Shown piece by piece: positions 1 through 11,443 of a stretch of 64,000 nt of DNA. The DNA comes from Nageia nagi. Lineage: Eukaryota; Pinophyta. Every line of letters begins with the position of its first letter. The first letter of the stretch is position 1. The DNA lies in the NCBI GenBank assembly GCA_050084985.1, contig JBITNC010000001.1:182466001-182530000 (forward strand), read 5' to 3'. The notes under the pieces are model-generated. The model saw only the letters and a program-made list of their open reading frames with translations, did not search any database and was not told the DNA's origin. Made by a program: the position numbers and the translations under genes.

Positions 1-1086
1 ATAATGTTCAAAGGTAATAGGTATATTTAAAACATGGTTTAACATGAAACAATAGTGACTTTAGGAATGTATATGAACATTAACTTTATCTTGGTCAAGA
101 GAACAATAATTAATTATTCTTATCTTTCCCAAAGAAAAGCAAATTTTAATAATGTTCAAAGGTAGTATATAATAGTAAAAAAAAATGGGTTTAACAAAAT
201 GAAACGAATGATCCTAAACACCAACAAATTATATAATATGAAGGATATTCATTATAACAAAAAGATTAAGTGACCTTTGGATTAATAACCAAGTTATTAT
301 AACATCTACCTTATCTTTCTTTATTTCAAGATTTAACAACCTAAGATGATATCAAACAATATTATTATATGTTGATAAAAAACCTAGAACTCCGTGTGTG
401 TAGTGACATTCATTTCCCTTCTTAGATCATTTGACATGGAATTATCTTAGAAACATTAATGAGCTAATCCATCCATATGGAACATATAGGGGTCCATAGA
501 AAGTTGCATAACCACCTTGATCCCGCTACAACCTTGCTCTACTATCAGTCAGGCGTCCATAGCCCCGGTAGAGGATATTGTAATCACCCAAGAATCATTG
601 ATATTATGTAAATTATATATATATATATATATATTTTTTTTTTTTTTCATATCTTTTTTTTTTTTACCAAATGATTCTTGGGTTCGAGATGAAACGAATA
701 ATAGGATAGATATGTAATTTTTCACTCTTAATGTTTCTAAAATAATTTCATTCAAATTCTCTTAGAATTCCTTAATGTATTAAGTGTTTGGAGTTTTTGA
801 TTTTTCTTCAAACATACAAATTTTATGTTTTTCTATCATCTAGGGTATGTCATTTCTTTATGAAAGAAAGGATAAAATGAATGTAGTGATAACAAGGAGA
901 TTATTCTAAGATAACCTTTTCATACATTACACATTTACTGGATAATCACTGTTACGATGATATGCAACAAATATTTACATCATACAAGGGTAGGGCACCC
1001 AATTGCCAAGTGACCTCTAGATGTTCCCATCTAGGTATATTTTTTAATTTTATAAATTTTATGTGTTTTATATTTTTTCAAATTTT
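1..1086 (-). other. 3' untranslated region of element A
   Basis: AT-rich sequence between ORF3 and the missing 3' LTR; I see no coding capacity. It holds a short (TA)n tract near 617-640 beside poly-T runs. The stretch at about 480-600, read on the minus strand, matches 59735-59885 of element B, including the string CGGGGCTATGGACGCC. The same order in B (ORF3, TA tract, shared block) indicates a conserved 3' region of the element. Confidence 0.7.
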
Positions 1087-1240
1087 TAGGATTTTATGAT
1101 TTTTCTATTTTTTAGGATTTTATGATTTTTCTATTTTTTAGGATTTTATGATTTTTCTATTTTTTTAAGATTTAATGATTTTTCTATTTTTTTAGGATTT
1201 TATGATTTTTCTATTTTTTAGGATTTTATGATTTTTCTAG
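1087..1240. repeat. Minisatellite, about 28 bp unit, about 5-6 copies
   Basis: The unit GGATTTTATGATTTTTCTAT plus a T-run and A recurs head to tail with small length changes in the T-run; one copy reads AAGATTTAATG instead. The array overlaps the last codons of the extended ORF3 on the minus strand and supplies its terminal TAA at 1218-1220, so it may have replaced the original 3' end of that ORF. Confidence 0.9.
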
Positions 1241-2429
1241 GAAATCTATTCGTGACGTGTTCAAATCGAGTTTGAACTGCATCAGGATTAAATGAACAAT
1301 GTGTTGAACTAAACAAAAAACTAAAATCTAATACCACTTGATTATGATAAATTTTTGGAACACAATAATCTAAGTGTTCAGATGTCACAGTTTGTGTGAT
1401 TGAAATGAGTCGTTCTCGATATCTTAAAGTCTAGTTGTGAGTACAATCGACCATTATTTTGGGCTTTTCTATAGGCCATAGAAGACAGAAATATATCATT
1501 AAATCATATTCTAATTTGGGAGAACACCATAACTCAAAGGCATTGATACAAATGATAACTTGATACCCATTTATTTTGACATCCCAACCGTAAGATTCAC
1601 GTGTATCATAGAATGTCAAGGCCAATTTTTGTTGTATTTCTGTAGGTATGGAAAAAACATTTGAGTACAAAGGAGTAGGGGCGTTACGAATAACTTTCAT
1701 AAAGATGTCTTTGTCGTACCTATTTTTGAACCCTGGAAGATAACTTCCATTATTCTGTACTCTACATTCTTTTGACAGTCTTTCGATGATCTCATTTCTA
1801 ACCTTTATTTGACTTATTGTTTTAAGTTCAGCAATACGCAAAGCTTGCCTTTTCGCTAACTTTTGTTCCCAAATTGTGTGTCGCATTTGCATGTGAGAAC
1901 ATCTGTTAATTTGCCTATAATATTGTTGTGATGTTCTAAGGGGAAAAGCCACAAAAGTATTTGAAAAATCATAAATCACCCTTTTATGAGGTAAATAATG
2001 TAAGATCTCATCCATCCATTCTAGGCTTTTGGTTAATTGTTTAATGCATTTCAGCCTAGCTAAACAGAGTGAATACTCAGTTAACTGATAATTTATGACA
2101 ATCTTTGGTATTCCATAAGGCCATTGTAAGTAGAAAGCCATTATTCTTTGTGATATTCTTTCCATATGTGTGAAATAGATTGGTGGATCTAAAATAATGC
2201 TTACTTCGTATCCACACAAAGTGACTCCCCAATCATTATTCCTAACACAAAACATATGAAATGTTCTTTTATATTGTTCATCAATATTTAATTGTAAATA
2301 ATTTAAAAGATTAAGATCAAATCTATGTCGTAAATATGTTAATGTGAAATCACCTGGATATCTTGGTGGTGGAAATCATACTTGTGGTGGCATTATGCTA
2401 CCTTCAGCAGATTCCCTTGCCAAATTCAT
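1218..2429 (-). pseudogene. ORF3 of element A: extra protein downstream of integrase with a duplicated module
   Basis: I do not recognise this family. The longest open stretch is 1431-2255 (274 residues), but the same frame extends up to an ATG at 2429, broken by one TGA at 2376-2378, and down past the TAG at 1431-1433 to a TAA at 1218. I take the long version as the ancestral ORF because element B carries matching sequence over both extensions. The protein holds two copies of one module: a tryptophan segment (NNDWGV; SYGWDV), a GY(E/Q)V strand, a spacer, then a hydrophobic run with WP and PKI (FYLQWPYGIPKI; FCLLWPIEKPKI). A basic, helix-rich linker joins them. ORF3 starts about 105 bp after the pol stop. 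No signal peptide or clear membrane span is seen, so an env role is not supported. Function unknown. Confidence 0.8.
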
Positions 2430-2533
2430 TTTTTCTATTTTAATCATTAACACTTGACAAATATTAATACTTTTATTTATTTATTATTTTAACAATAAAA
2501 TAAAAAAGAAAACTAATGTACACACATTTTTTT

Positions 2534-3735
2534 TTATGTATAGAAAGGTCGAAGATGCATGATATTTATAGGTTCATGTTCTTCATTTCCTTCTAAATCT
2601 GATAAATGATAAGTTCCTCTACCGAATTTTTTCTTAATGATATATGGTCCTAACCAATTCGGAGCAAACTTATCTCTAAGTTGTCGTTCTATTCGTGAAG
2701 TTTGTTGATTTTCTTTTAAAACCAAATCACCTATTTCAAATTCACGAATTAGAGCCCTTTTATCAAAAGCTCATTTTATCCTTTTCTGATAAACATGCAT
2801 ATGTTCTAAAGCATTAATACATTTTTCATCTAATAATAATAATTGATCTAAGCAAGTCTGTCTTATTTCTTCATCAAAATTTTGCTCACTTAGATTTACT
2901 CTAAGAGATGGTATTTCAAGTTCTATAGGTAGGATAGCTTCTATTCCGTACACTAAAGAGAATGGTGTTGCCCCAATAGGAGTTCGTACACTGGTACGAT
3001 AAGCCCATAAGCCTTTTGGTATTTGAATATGCCAATCTCTATGAGAATCATTTACTATTTTTGCTAAGATGTTTCGAATAGTTTTATTAGTAGCCTCTAC
3101 CTGTCCATTGCCTTGTGGATAATAAGGAGTGGAAAAACTTTGTTTAATCTTATACTTATCACATATTTGTTTTACATCCTTATTTTTAAAATTTTTTCCA
3201 TTATCCATAATTAATTGATTTGGCACACCAAATCTACATATAATATAATTTTCTATAAAATTCATGATTTGTGAACCAACAGTGGAAGTCATGGGAATAG
3301 CCTCTACCCATTTAGTAAAATATTCAGTCGCTGTAATTATGAACTTATTATGTCCACCAGAAGATGTAGGTGTAATTTGTCCTATTAAATCTAATGCCCA
3401 TTTAGAGAATGGCCAAAGTGATTGTATAGGATGTAGTTCTTAAGATGGTTGTGAAAATAAATGAGCATATTGTTGACATTTAAAACATTTTTTAACATAT
3501 TCACAACAATCTTTTTCCATAGTTGGCCAATAATACCCCATTCATATTAATCGTTTTACAATTACAACACCATTAAAATGTCCTCCATAGGTTCCATCAT
3601 GGGCAGAAGATATAGCCTTTTTAACATCATTCCATTCAAGACATCTGAGTAAAATACCATTAAAATTTTATCGATGTAAAATGTCCCCTAACAAACAATA
3701 TTTCGTTGCTTTAATTTTAAAAGCTCATCATGCTG
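2534..3735 (-). pseudogene. Integrase, element A
   Basis: Catalyses insertion of the cDNA into the host genome. The frame runs from the HHCC zinc-binding part (H-x-CFKCQQ near 3480) through the DDE core: WALDLIG, then IMDNGKNF, then QGNGQVEATNK with the catalytic Glu present. It ends with the GPYIIKKKFGRGTYHL region and HLRPFYT before the stop at 2534. All pieces share one frame. In-frame stops lie near 3669, 3545, 3440 and 2772, several consistent with CGA to TGA or CAA to TAA. The last open segment is 2534-2725 and the core is 2771-3292. No chromodomain is seen, as expected for Tat rather than chromoviruses. Inactive as it stands. Confidence 0.9.
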
Positions 3736-4335
3736 ATTTATTAAGGTTTGTAGGAAGATTTCCAAATTTTAAAAAGTTTATCAATTCTTTGTACCAATTA
3801 TCTTTATCATTTATGTCAATATTTAATACACTTTTTTCTTCATCTTCCTGATGTAACGATGATTGAGATAATTGAATTATCTCAACTTGAATTGAAGATT
3901 GTTTAGGATCCTCTGGGATAAGAGATCCAATAGAAGCCATAGCATCTGCAAATCTATTAGATGATCTTGGTTCCGCTTCTATACTAAATTGGTCAAAATA
4001 TTTTAATAATTCTTCAACTAACGCTTTATACTTTTGAAGTAAAGGCTCTTTACATTGATAAATTCCTTTCACTTGATTTACGATGAGTAAAGAATCTCCA
4101 ATAAGCTTTATTCTTTTAAGTTTTAATTTAATAGCAGTTTTTAATGCTAATATCAAAGCTTCATATTCTGTATTATTATTAGTACAAGGGAATTTTAGTT
4201 TAAATGAATAAGGTATAGGGATACCTTGCGGTGTTATAAATACAACATCTGCTCCACCACCTTGTTCACATCAAGAACCATCAAAGTGTATTATCATATC
4301 CCAATCATTTTCAGGTTCTACCTGTATTTCAATTT
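3728..4335 (-). pseudogene. Second (archaeal-type) RNase H domain, element A
   Basis: The domain opens with an FDGS motif near 4300 followed by a GGGA stretch, then NNNTEYEALILALK and GDSLLIVNQVKG, ending with a NRFADAMASIGS segment. This set (DG, E, D, then the final ADA) is the RNase H fold of the aRH domain that marks Tat/Ogre elements. It lies between the ordinary RNase H and integrase in the same pol frame. The open part is 3728-4156; the N-terminal part is broken by a stop near 4270. Element B has a closely similar domain at 56190-56790. Confidence 0.88.
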
Positions 4336-4426
4336 CATCTAATTGAAACACTCCATCATCAGGTAATTCAATGACAAGTGGTTTATCATCTTGCAATGGG
4401 GCCTCAGTGAGATAATCAGCAATTAC

Positions 4427-5830
4427 TTATCCTTTTATTGACTTTTGTCCAATAAAATGTAAACCAAATTCAGTTAAGTGCATTATCCACTTTATAGTTC
4501 TTGAATTTTGATAAGTTTTATTCATCATATATTTCAATGGATCTACTTTAGAAATGACATATGTTTTATGATTAAGCATATAATGTCGAAGTTTTTTAGT
4601 AGCAAAAATGACAACAAGACATAATTTTTCCAAATATATATACTTAATCTCGTAGCTCACTAGGGTTCTACTCAAATAATATATAGCTTACTCTTTATTG
4701 TGTTCATTCTTTTGAGCAAGCATTGTCCCTAAGGCGATTTCAATAGCTGAAATATATAACAAAAAAGGTACATCTTTTCTTGGTGGACTTAAGACAGGAG
4801 GAGATAATAAATATCTTTTAATTTCATCGAATGCATCTTGTTGCTCTTTGTCCCAATGATATTCTATCCCCTTTTTTAATAATTTTGTAAATGGTTTACA
4901 TTTATCAAAAAGTTGAGCTATAAACCTTCTAATGGCTTGTAACTTACCCTGTAAACTCTGTAATTGTTTTAGATTTGCAGGAGGTGGCATATCTACTACT
5001 GCCTTCACTTTACTAGGATCTATTTCAATTCCTCATCGAGACATAATAAATCCTAATAATTTTCCTAAAGTTACACCAAAAACAAATTTTTTTGGATTTA
5101 ACCTTACTTTATGTTCTAATAATCTATCTAAGACTTTAATTAGATCTTTTCCATGATCTACTCGATATTGAGATCTAACCAACAAATCATCGACATAATC
5201 TTCTACTATGTCGTGCATATAGTCATGGAATATATAAGTCATAGCTCTTTGATAAGTTGCCCCAGCATTTTTCAATCCAAAAGGCATAAATTTATAACAA
5301 AAGGTACCCCAAGGAGTTATAAAAGCCATTTTATGTTGATCTTCAGTAGCTATTTTTATTTGATTATAACCAGAAAACCCATCCATCAATGATAACATAT
5401 CATGTCCTGCTATTGAATCTACTAGATTGTCGATGCTAGGTAGTGGGAAATCATCTTTAGGATAAGCTTTGTTAAGATCACGAAAATCTATGCATATTCT
5501 TATTTTTCCACTTGGTTTTTTCATAGGTACCATATTAGATATCCAATCTGAATAATCTATAGGTTGTATAAATTTGGCTTTTAATAATTTTTGGAGTTCT
5601 TCTTTTACCATTAATGCTATAGTAGGATGCATCTTACGTAATTTTTGTTTAATGGGTTTAGCATCAAGCTTTAATGCTAAATTATGTACTACTAATTTAG
5701 GATCTATCTCAAGCATGTCTGCATATGACCATGCAAATACCTTTTCTCATTCTTTTAATAAGGTTATAATTTTTTCTTGTTCATTTTCCATGAGGTTTTC
5801 TCCTAATTGAATAATTTTAGGATTTTGAGG
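4427..5830 (-). pseudogene. Reverse transcriptase and RNase H, element A
   Basis: Copies the element RNA into DNA and degrades the RNA strand. Visible in order: FAWSYADM near 5780, the fingers segment IDYSDWISNMVPMKKPSGK, RDLNKAYPKD, LSLMDGFSGYNQI, FGLKNAGATYQRAM and the catalytic YVDD. After YVDD come RLNPKK and SLQGKLQAIRRFIAQL, then the RNase H part with YLSRTL and LRHYMLNHK. Breaks are a TGA at about 5031 (expected CGA) and a TAA at about 4688 (expected CAA); the frame is otherwise kept. The polymerase active site is intact, so this is a lightly damaged copy. The open segments are 5033-5716, 4688-5008 and 4427-4675. Confidence 0.93.
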
Positions 5831-6826
5831 ATCATTACTAATATTTATTTCTAAAACCTTTTCCGTAAGCATATGCGACCCTTCTTCTAATTGATTTGGT
5901 ACTGGTATCTAGCTATTATCATTAATACTATATTCTTCATCGTATTCTTGAGTTTGTTCATTCGTGCATACTTGACTTTCATAGGAACCAAGTATGTGAT
6001 CTACATTTTTGAATTCATGTACCGAAGGATTAGATGATATAAGAGAGAAATCAGCAATCATTTCATCTGTAGAAGTATTGGCTATTATTTTGATTAAATT
6101 TTGATTCTCGTTAACTTCATCTATTCGTTCATTATTTTGATCTTCAATATCATTTTCTTTTATTGTAACCATATTTACCGATGGTATATATGCATATGAA
6201 ATGATTGATGATACGACATTTTTATTTATTTTTTCTTGTATATGTCTTGGTAAACCCAAATGACTCTAGAGTGGCTCAATATTATTAATAAAGAGCCTTT
6301 TGACACCTTCTAAGACATCCATTTCACTTAATTGTCCTTCACTTATATCAACAACTTCTTGTATTATGGATTTTTTCTCTAAGATTTCTTCGTTATAATC
6401 CAAATTTTCTTCTTCTAAATTTCCTAATTTATCAAGATTTTTATATCCATTCTTATAACCTAATCCACTTTTATCAGTGGGATCTTGGTATTGTAATTCA
6501 ATTATTTCTCAGGGACCTTGTTCATATCGACCGAATCCTCGTCCTTGCCAATTACATTTGTTAAAATAGTTTAAGACAAATGTTCTTGAACATGGTGATA
6601 AATATTTCATATCATTATTGAAATATCCTTCATATATTTGATTGGATATTATTGATATAGGATCTACTATTCCCGCATAGATGAACATTGTCTGATTAGG
6701 TACTTCTCCTAAAGGTACTATTTGTCCAATCACACTAGGTGATTCAGATAATCTTCCCATTTCTTGTGATGAAGGTATACTAAATACCACATCATCTACA
6801 TCATATTCTCCCATCCCTAAATCCAT
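5831..6826 (-). pseudogene. Protease-RT spacer with G-patch-like motifs, element A
   Basis: This part of pol links protease and RT and is poorly conserved except for glycine motifs: GRGFGRYEQGP near 6515 and GLGYKN near 6460. Element B has the equivalent GYGLGRYEQGP and GLGYKS near 54200-54290. Glycine pairs of this kind resemble the G-patch found after protease in some retroelements; the assignment is by motif only. A piece at 5909-6259 is acidic and Asn/Ile-rich. The same frame continues into RT. Confidence 0.6.
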
Positions 6827-6837
6827 TAATTTAATCT

Positions 6838-7266
6838 TTACTGGATATACACTGCATCATTAAAAGCTCTAATTTGCAAAGAAGGAGCTAAGATAATTGA
6901 TTCTGGTAAATTCAGCTTTTTATATGCAGTGTCTGAAATTATATTTATGGCTGAACCCTCATCTATTAAAATTCTTTTAAATAATTTTCCATCTACCTTA
7001 CCAATTATATGTAAGGGTGGATCAAGTCCGCCTGGTCCATCGTTATTTAATTTTTCTTTTTCGTAGAAGGTGATACTAGGTTGTTGAGATATTCTTAAAT
7101 TTTCAACTATCGAAATGAAGTTATTGGGGTTACTAATATCCACTTGAATTTCTTGTAGAATTTGATTCATAGCTTCTCTATAACTCTCAGACTGTTGTAA
7201 TAATTTGAATAAGGTCATCTTTACTGGAGACATTTTTAACTGTCGTTGAAGAGCACCTTTTATCAA
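6838..7266 (-). pseudogene. Aspartic protease region, element A (C-terminal part deleted)
   Basis: Processes the gag-pol polyprotein. The N-terminal part matches the conserved Tat pre-protease segment (SPVKMTLFKLLQQSESYREA), followed by the active-site strand LIDEGSAINII and SLQIRAFNDAV. In element B the equivalent FNDA is followed by about 580 bp, including an ILLGR (-PWI-type) segment, before the EYDxDDVxF sequence. Here FNDA and EYDVDDVVF are only about 57 bp apart. About 530 bp is therefore missing from A near 6830-6850, and the gag-protease frame differs from the RT frame across this point. The protease cannot be functional. Confidence 0.8.
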
Positions 7267-7482
7267 AACTTTAGGTTGCTACGGAGGAGGTATAGGTTGT
7301 ATATTAATAGGGTTTGATATCGATTGATTTTTTCGAGGATTATCCTATTTATTCTGATATTGTTATGCTCTTGTGGCTATACCAATCATATGTATTGAAT
7401 CATCTATAGTTCCTATAAGTGGTATATCCTTATTATCCCATGTATAGTTCAGTTGATTTGGGATAGTTGCCACATTATTAGC

Positions 7483-8470
7483 CTAATGTGAAGGTAAGGG
7501 GTTTTGATATATCCGTAAATTTTGATTTGAAGGCACAATAGGATTATCCACATCTATCTTTCGACTATCTATCAAGTCTTGAATTTTGTGTTGTAAAGTT
7601 TGACATTTATTTGTATTCTGTCCCTTTTGTCTATGATAAGCACAAAATTCATTCTCCTTATACCATTTAGTTTCTTTGGCATTAGGATGTTCAGGCCTTA
7701 TATCAGGTAATGTAATCATACCATTATCACATAATTTTTTAAGTATTTCAGCTAATGGTTCTGATAATGGGGTAAAATTTCTTTTAGGTTTAGGTTTAGC
7801 ACTTTCTTCTATTTTTGAAGAAGGACCACAATTTTCTGTTGTAGCTATTTGATTATTTTGTGGTTATTTACTAATGTTCTCATTTTGATTACCTTTTTTG
7901 TATTCTTTTTTCTTGAGTTTTAGCTCTCCATATTGAATTTTAACTCTTTCTATAACTACTGCCTGAGCAATAGCTTCTTCAAAAGTTTTATGTTGTTGAA
8001 TTTGGAGAACACTAGCTATTAGTCTTAAATAGCTTTGGCTAAATAATTTAACCAATTCTTCTTATGGTATTGTATAAGGCATACTAGTGAGTATAGCCCG
8101 CCATCTTGAGATGTAATCTTGTATGGTTTCATCAGGAAATTGTTGCAATCTCGTAAGATCCGTAATTGAAGATTTTTCTTTAATATTGATTCTAAAATGT
8201 TCAAGAAATTGATTAGCCAATTGTTCGAACATATATAAACTATGCATAGGTAAACTGTTATACCAATCCAAAGCTTGGCCTGCGAGTGTCATAGGAAATA
8301 TACGTAGCATTAATGAGTCATCATTGGCTATCTGATAACTAGAAAATGTAAATTTTCTCAAGTGTTCTTTGGGGTCTTCTCTTCCTTTAAATGGCTCTAT
8401 TTTAGGAAATTCAAACCTATATGGTAGTTTTTTTTTGGAACACTTGGATAAATAGGCTCATTGCAAATAT
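7483..8470 (-). pseudogene. Gag (capsid and zinc finger), element A
   Basis: Structural protein that packages the element RNA. The capsid-type region at 8062-8361 reads LAGQALDWYNSLP, FRINIKEKSSITDL and DYISRWRAIL, typical of the retrotransposon gag domain. A basic linker follows (open at 7864-8055). Then comes the finger CAYHRQKGQNTNKC near 7640, the C-x2-H...C form usual in Tat gag, and the conserved NPLPSH. Stops at about 8058 and 7865 and a frameshift in a T10 run near 8428-8436 separate the pieces. Element B has the same order at 51750-52780. Confidence 0.88.
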
Positions 8471-8687
8471 TCTTGTAATTTGACTTTTGAAATCCTTGAA
8501 CATTCATTTCTCAATTTATAAAATCCTTCATAAAGTTTTCTAGTTCTTTATCGGTTCTATGACCTTGAGTGTGCCTATGATATCTCCGAGTATTTGGATC
8601 CTTTTTTGAAATTGATCTTGAAATATAAGACTCATAGTCAGAAGGAATTTCTGACAGTGGTGGAGGTAATATTTTAAGAGGTGAATG

Positions 8688-9995
8688 TCATCGCGGAATA
8701 GGGATTCTAGGAGGTTTTTGGGATATCCCTTTTTCATGTAGATCTTTTCCCTTATAATCAGGTTGTCTTGTTTTATTTTGGGTTTGTTCAACCCAACTTT
8801 TAATAGAATCTTGCTTTTGTTTATCATATAATTTTTGAAGTTCTAATTCCTTTTCCATTTCCTTTTGTAATAAAATGGCTGTCTCTCTATCTAGCGTTTC
8901 TTTTCTATCTAAGTAAGGATCTCGATATCTTTGTATTTGACTTCCTTCAGGAGTTTCTGATTTCAAATTCCTTATTTTTTGATATTCATCCCACTGTCTT
9001 TGTTTTTCTTTTTCCATACGTAGATATTGTTCCCTTTTTACTTTTTTGTTTTCTAATTCTTTAAGTTGTAATTCTTGTAAACGAAGTTGAATCTCGTGCT
9101 CTTTATGAAGTCTTTTCTTTTCTTGTTCCAAGAACTCGTTTCTTTCTTTCTTTGCTTGTTCTTGTTCTATGAATTTTCTTTTATCTCTAAGAAATTTATC
9201 TTCCATTTCTTTTAATTTATCCTCTTGTTCTTGCAATTTAATAAGTTCATCGGATTTTCTTTTTTCTTCCTCTAGGATATATTGCATGTCTGCAGCCTTT
9301 TTAATATCCTCAGCATATACTTCCGTGAATCTTTTACCAGCTGTTGTTTTATATAATTATCATTTTTGTAGTTCTTCATAAGAAGGTATTTCTTCTATTT
9401 TAAACTTAGATATCCTTTTATTTAATCCTTCTTTTGTGGAATAAGATTTTTCTGTTTGTTTTATTGATGCTTCCTTTCTTCCTAATTCAAAAGAAAAAGA
9501 AGACCCCTCCTTTTGAATTGAAGAACTGACTCCTTGACCATCTGATAATTGACGACTGATTCTTTCATATTTAATTTTATATGGCTTAGTCTGTGGTACT
9601 GCTATGGTTTTGGCCCAAGATTTAGCCTCATCAATTTCTAAGTTATCAAGCTTTTGGTCTATTTTTTCTACATCTCCCGATAAACTAAAAGACGTCTTAG
9701 GAATACCCCTATGATTAGCTAGGCAATGATGAATTTCAATCAATTCTTCATCTAACACTTGCATTCCATTCCTTGTGATAGGGTTATCTATAATTTGTCT
9801 TTGTGATCTAGATTGATTATAACCATAATCACCATCTTTACCTACATAACGAACTACCCATGAATTTGATTCATCTAAAGGAGGTGGCCTCCTAACTGAA
9901 TATTCTATCAAATCCATGTTGTCTAAATCTATTTCTTGCATTTCAAATGGATGTTATCACATTTTCTTAGTGGTCATACTTCTAGTTTGAACCAT
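8688..9995 (-). pseudogene. ORF1 / N-terminal gag extension, coiled-coil, element A
   Basis: The frame starts at an ATG at 9995 (MVQTRSMTTKKM), chosen because element B also begins MVQT-like at 49686 after a shared leader. Two adjacent stops follow near 9957, and another TGA-TAA pair at 9357-9362. Open pieces are 9360-9941 and 8688-9287. The second is about 200 residues of K/E/Q/R-rich heptad-like sequence (IKLQEQEDKLKEMEDKFL and on), clearly a long coiled coil. The first is mixed and Ser-rich. The frame leads towards gag through a short PIYPSVPKK segment shared with B. No catalytic motif is visible; a particle-assembly role is only a guess. Confidence 0.75.
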
Positions 9996-11420
9996 TTTAA
10001 ATATCATAAACAAACATCGTAAACAAGAAACTCTATTTTTATCTTTTAGATTATATTTTCGAGAAAACAATTTAATGCACAAACATCCTATATGTAAACT
10101 TACTTTTAATGATGTGATTATCTTCTTTAACTTTTTTGCATATTTTTAATGTCTAAATTAAATGAATGATATGGGTTGTTTATTTTTAATCTTTTTAATT
10201 TTCCTAGTTTGTTTTGACTAGTCAAGTGTTAAACAAGGTAGGTTGGGTAATTCTAACATTTGCAAGTTTCTATGGCTTTTGGCTTGGTTCTAGATGAGTC
10301 TCTTTTTTGACTCCTACCTAAAGGAAAGTTACCTTGGTCATCACTTCCAAGTGTAACTGGCTCTATGGTTTCAAGTACATTATGTCGATGGTTACAAAGA
10401 AGTAAGAATTAACGGTTGGTAGTGACATCCAACTCGTTAATGTTCAATTATTTCTTAAGGCCTTATGAAATGTATTTAAACAAGTAAGATACATTTATGC
10501 ATACTACCCTCCCAAACATTCATGTCCATTTACTTATCTTATTTTAACGTGATACAATCAAAATTTATTTTTAATGAGTGTTGAACTTAGTAAACCCCGT
10601 TGTTCTTTTTAATTATAATGTGATTCATTATCCAACCTATTAATGATGTTCATTAACCTCTTCCAGCTGTGGAAGTATTATGTGTGATAAATTCCCTCTT
10701 CTTACCAGTCACATATCTCTTCGACCTCCAATGGAGTGGTAAGAGCAGACTTGGTAAGAAGTCGTTAAGTGTGGATAAATTAGTTAAGTGAGGTTAAATT
10801 ACTCCTCCAAGAGTCACATATCCCTTCGACCTCCAATGGAGTGGTAAGGGCAGACATCTTTAAGAGTTTTAATGTGAAGTATATTTCTAAAAATGAAATG
10901 TGAATAAATTTTACCTCTTTCACTTAACTTATTTCTGGTCACTTAAGATCGCATAAAGTGTAAAAGTGAGAGCATACTTTGTCAAGTGAAAGTACTTAAT
11001 GTATATGTACCCTTAACCCAAAACATTAAAAATAAATACATAACATTATACATAAAATAAATTAATAACAAATGCATTTAACCTTTTCACTACCCATTTC
11101 CTAGATGCACTCTAAGCAGAGAGATCACACATAGTTTTACCGACTATCATTTTAAATATATAATTACACTTACTATATCTAGGTTGGATTATAAAACATA
11201 CCGATTTTTCAAAGATCATTGATGATTTCACAGAGATCATTTCCGATTATAGCACGATCATCAACGATCCAGAGAACACAGAAAACAAAAACAAAGCAAC
11301 AGATCAAACAGAGTAAGTTAGTAACTGATTCCACGAGATGCAAATAGATGTAAAAATAAAACCAAAACAATATGCAATTGATCCTATTTTTGCTTCAATT
11401 TTCTCAAATGCATGCAAGGG
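9996..11420 (-). other. Untranslated leader of element A
   Basis: Noncoding stretch between PBS and ORF1. On the minus strand about 10560-10860 matches 49030-49270 of element B, including two spaced copies of a CTTACCACTCCATTGGAGG block. Nearer the PBS, about 11205-11277 contains several GATCAT/GATGATC words. I see no ORF of note. Confidence 0.8.
10704..10852 (-). repeat. Paired conserved leader motif, element A
   Basis: Two near-identical blocks of about 40 bp at 10704-10746 and 10812-10852. On the minus strand each reads CCACTCCATTGGAGGTCGAA followed by GGGATATGTGACT (first copy AGATATGTGACT). Element B has the same pair at about 49034-49075 and 49136-49178 with similar spacing. Conservation in noncoding leader suggests a packaging, dimerisation or translation signal; that is inference. 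Confidence 0.75.
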
Positions 11421-11438
11421 GCCCTCCTTCTAGCGCCA
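11421..11438 (-). promoter_or_regulatory. Primer binding site, element A
   Basis: TGGCGCTAGAAGGAGGGC on the minus strand, 5 bp after the LTR end. Element B has the same 18-mer with one change (TGGTGCTAG...) at 48192 and 46204 in the equivalent place. The tRNA primer is not assigned. Confidence 0.8.
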
Positions 11439-11443
11439 GATTA

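Noticed and set aside
517-755. Overlapping small ORFs on both strands
   Set aside because: They run through TA and T/A tracts in the 3' UTR of element A; composition artefact.
1087-1240. CRISPR-like regular repeat
   Set aside because: Direct tandem repeat without spacers, in plant retroelement DNA.
1431-2255. ORF3 as an env protein
   Set aside because: No signal peptide, furin-like site or C-terminal membrane anchor is visible; the hydrophobic runs are short and repeat with the module.
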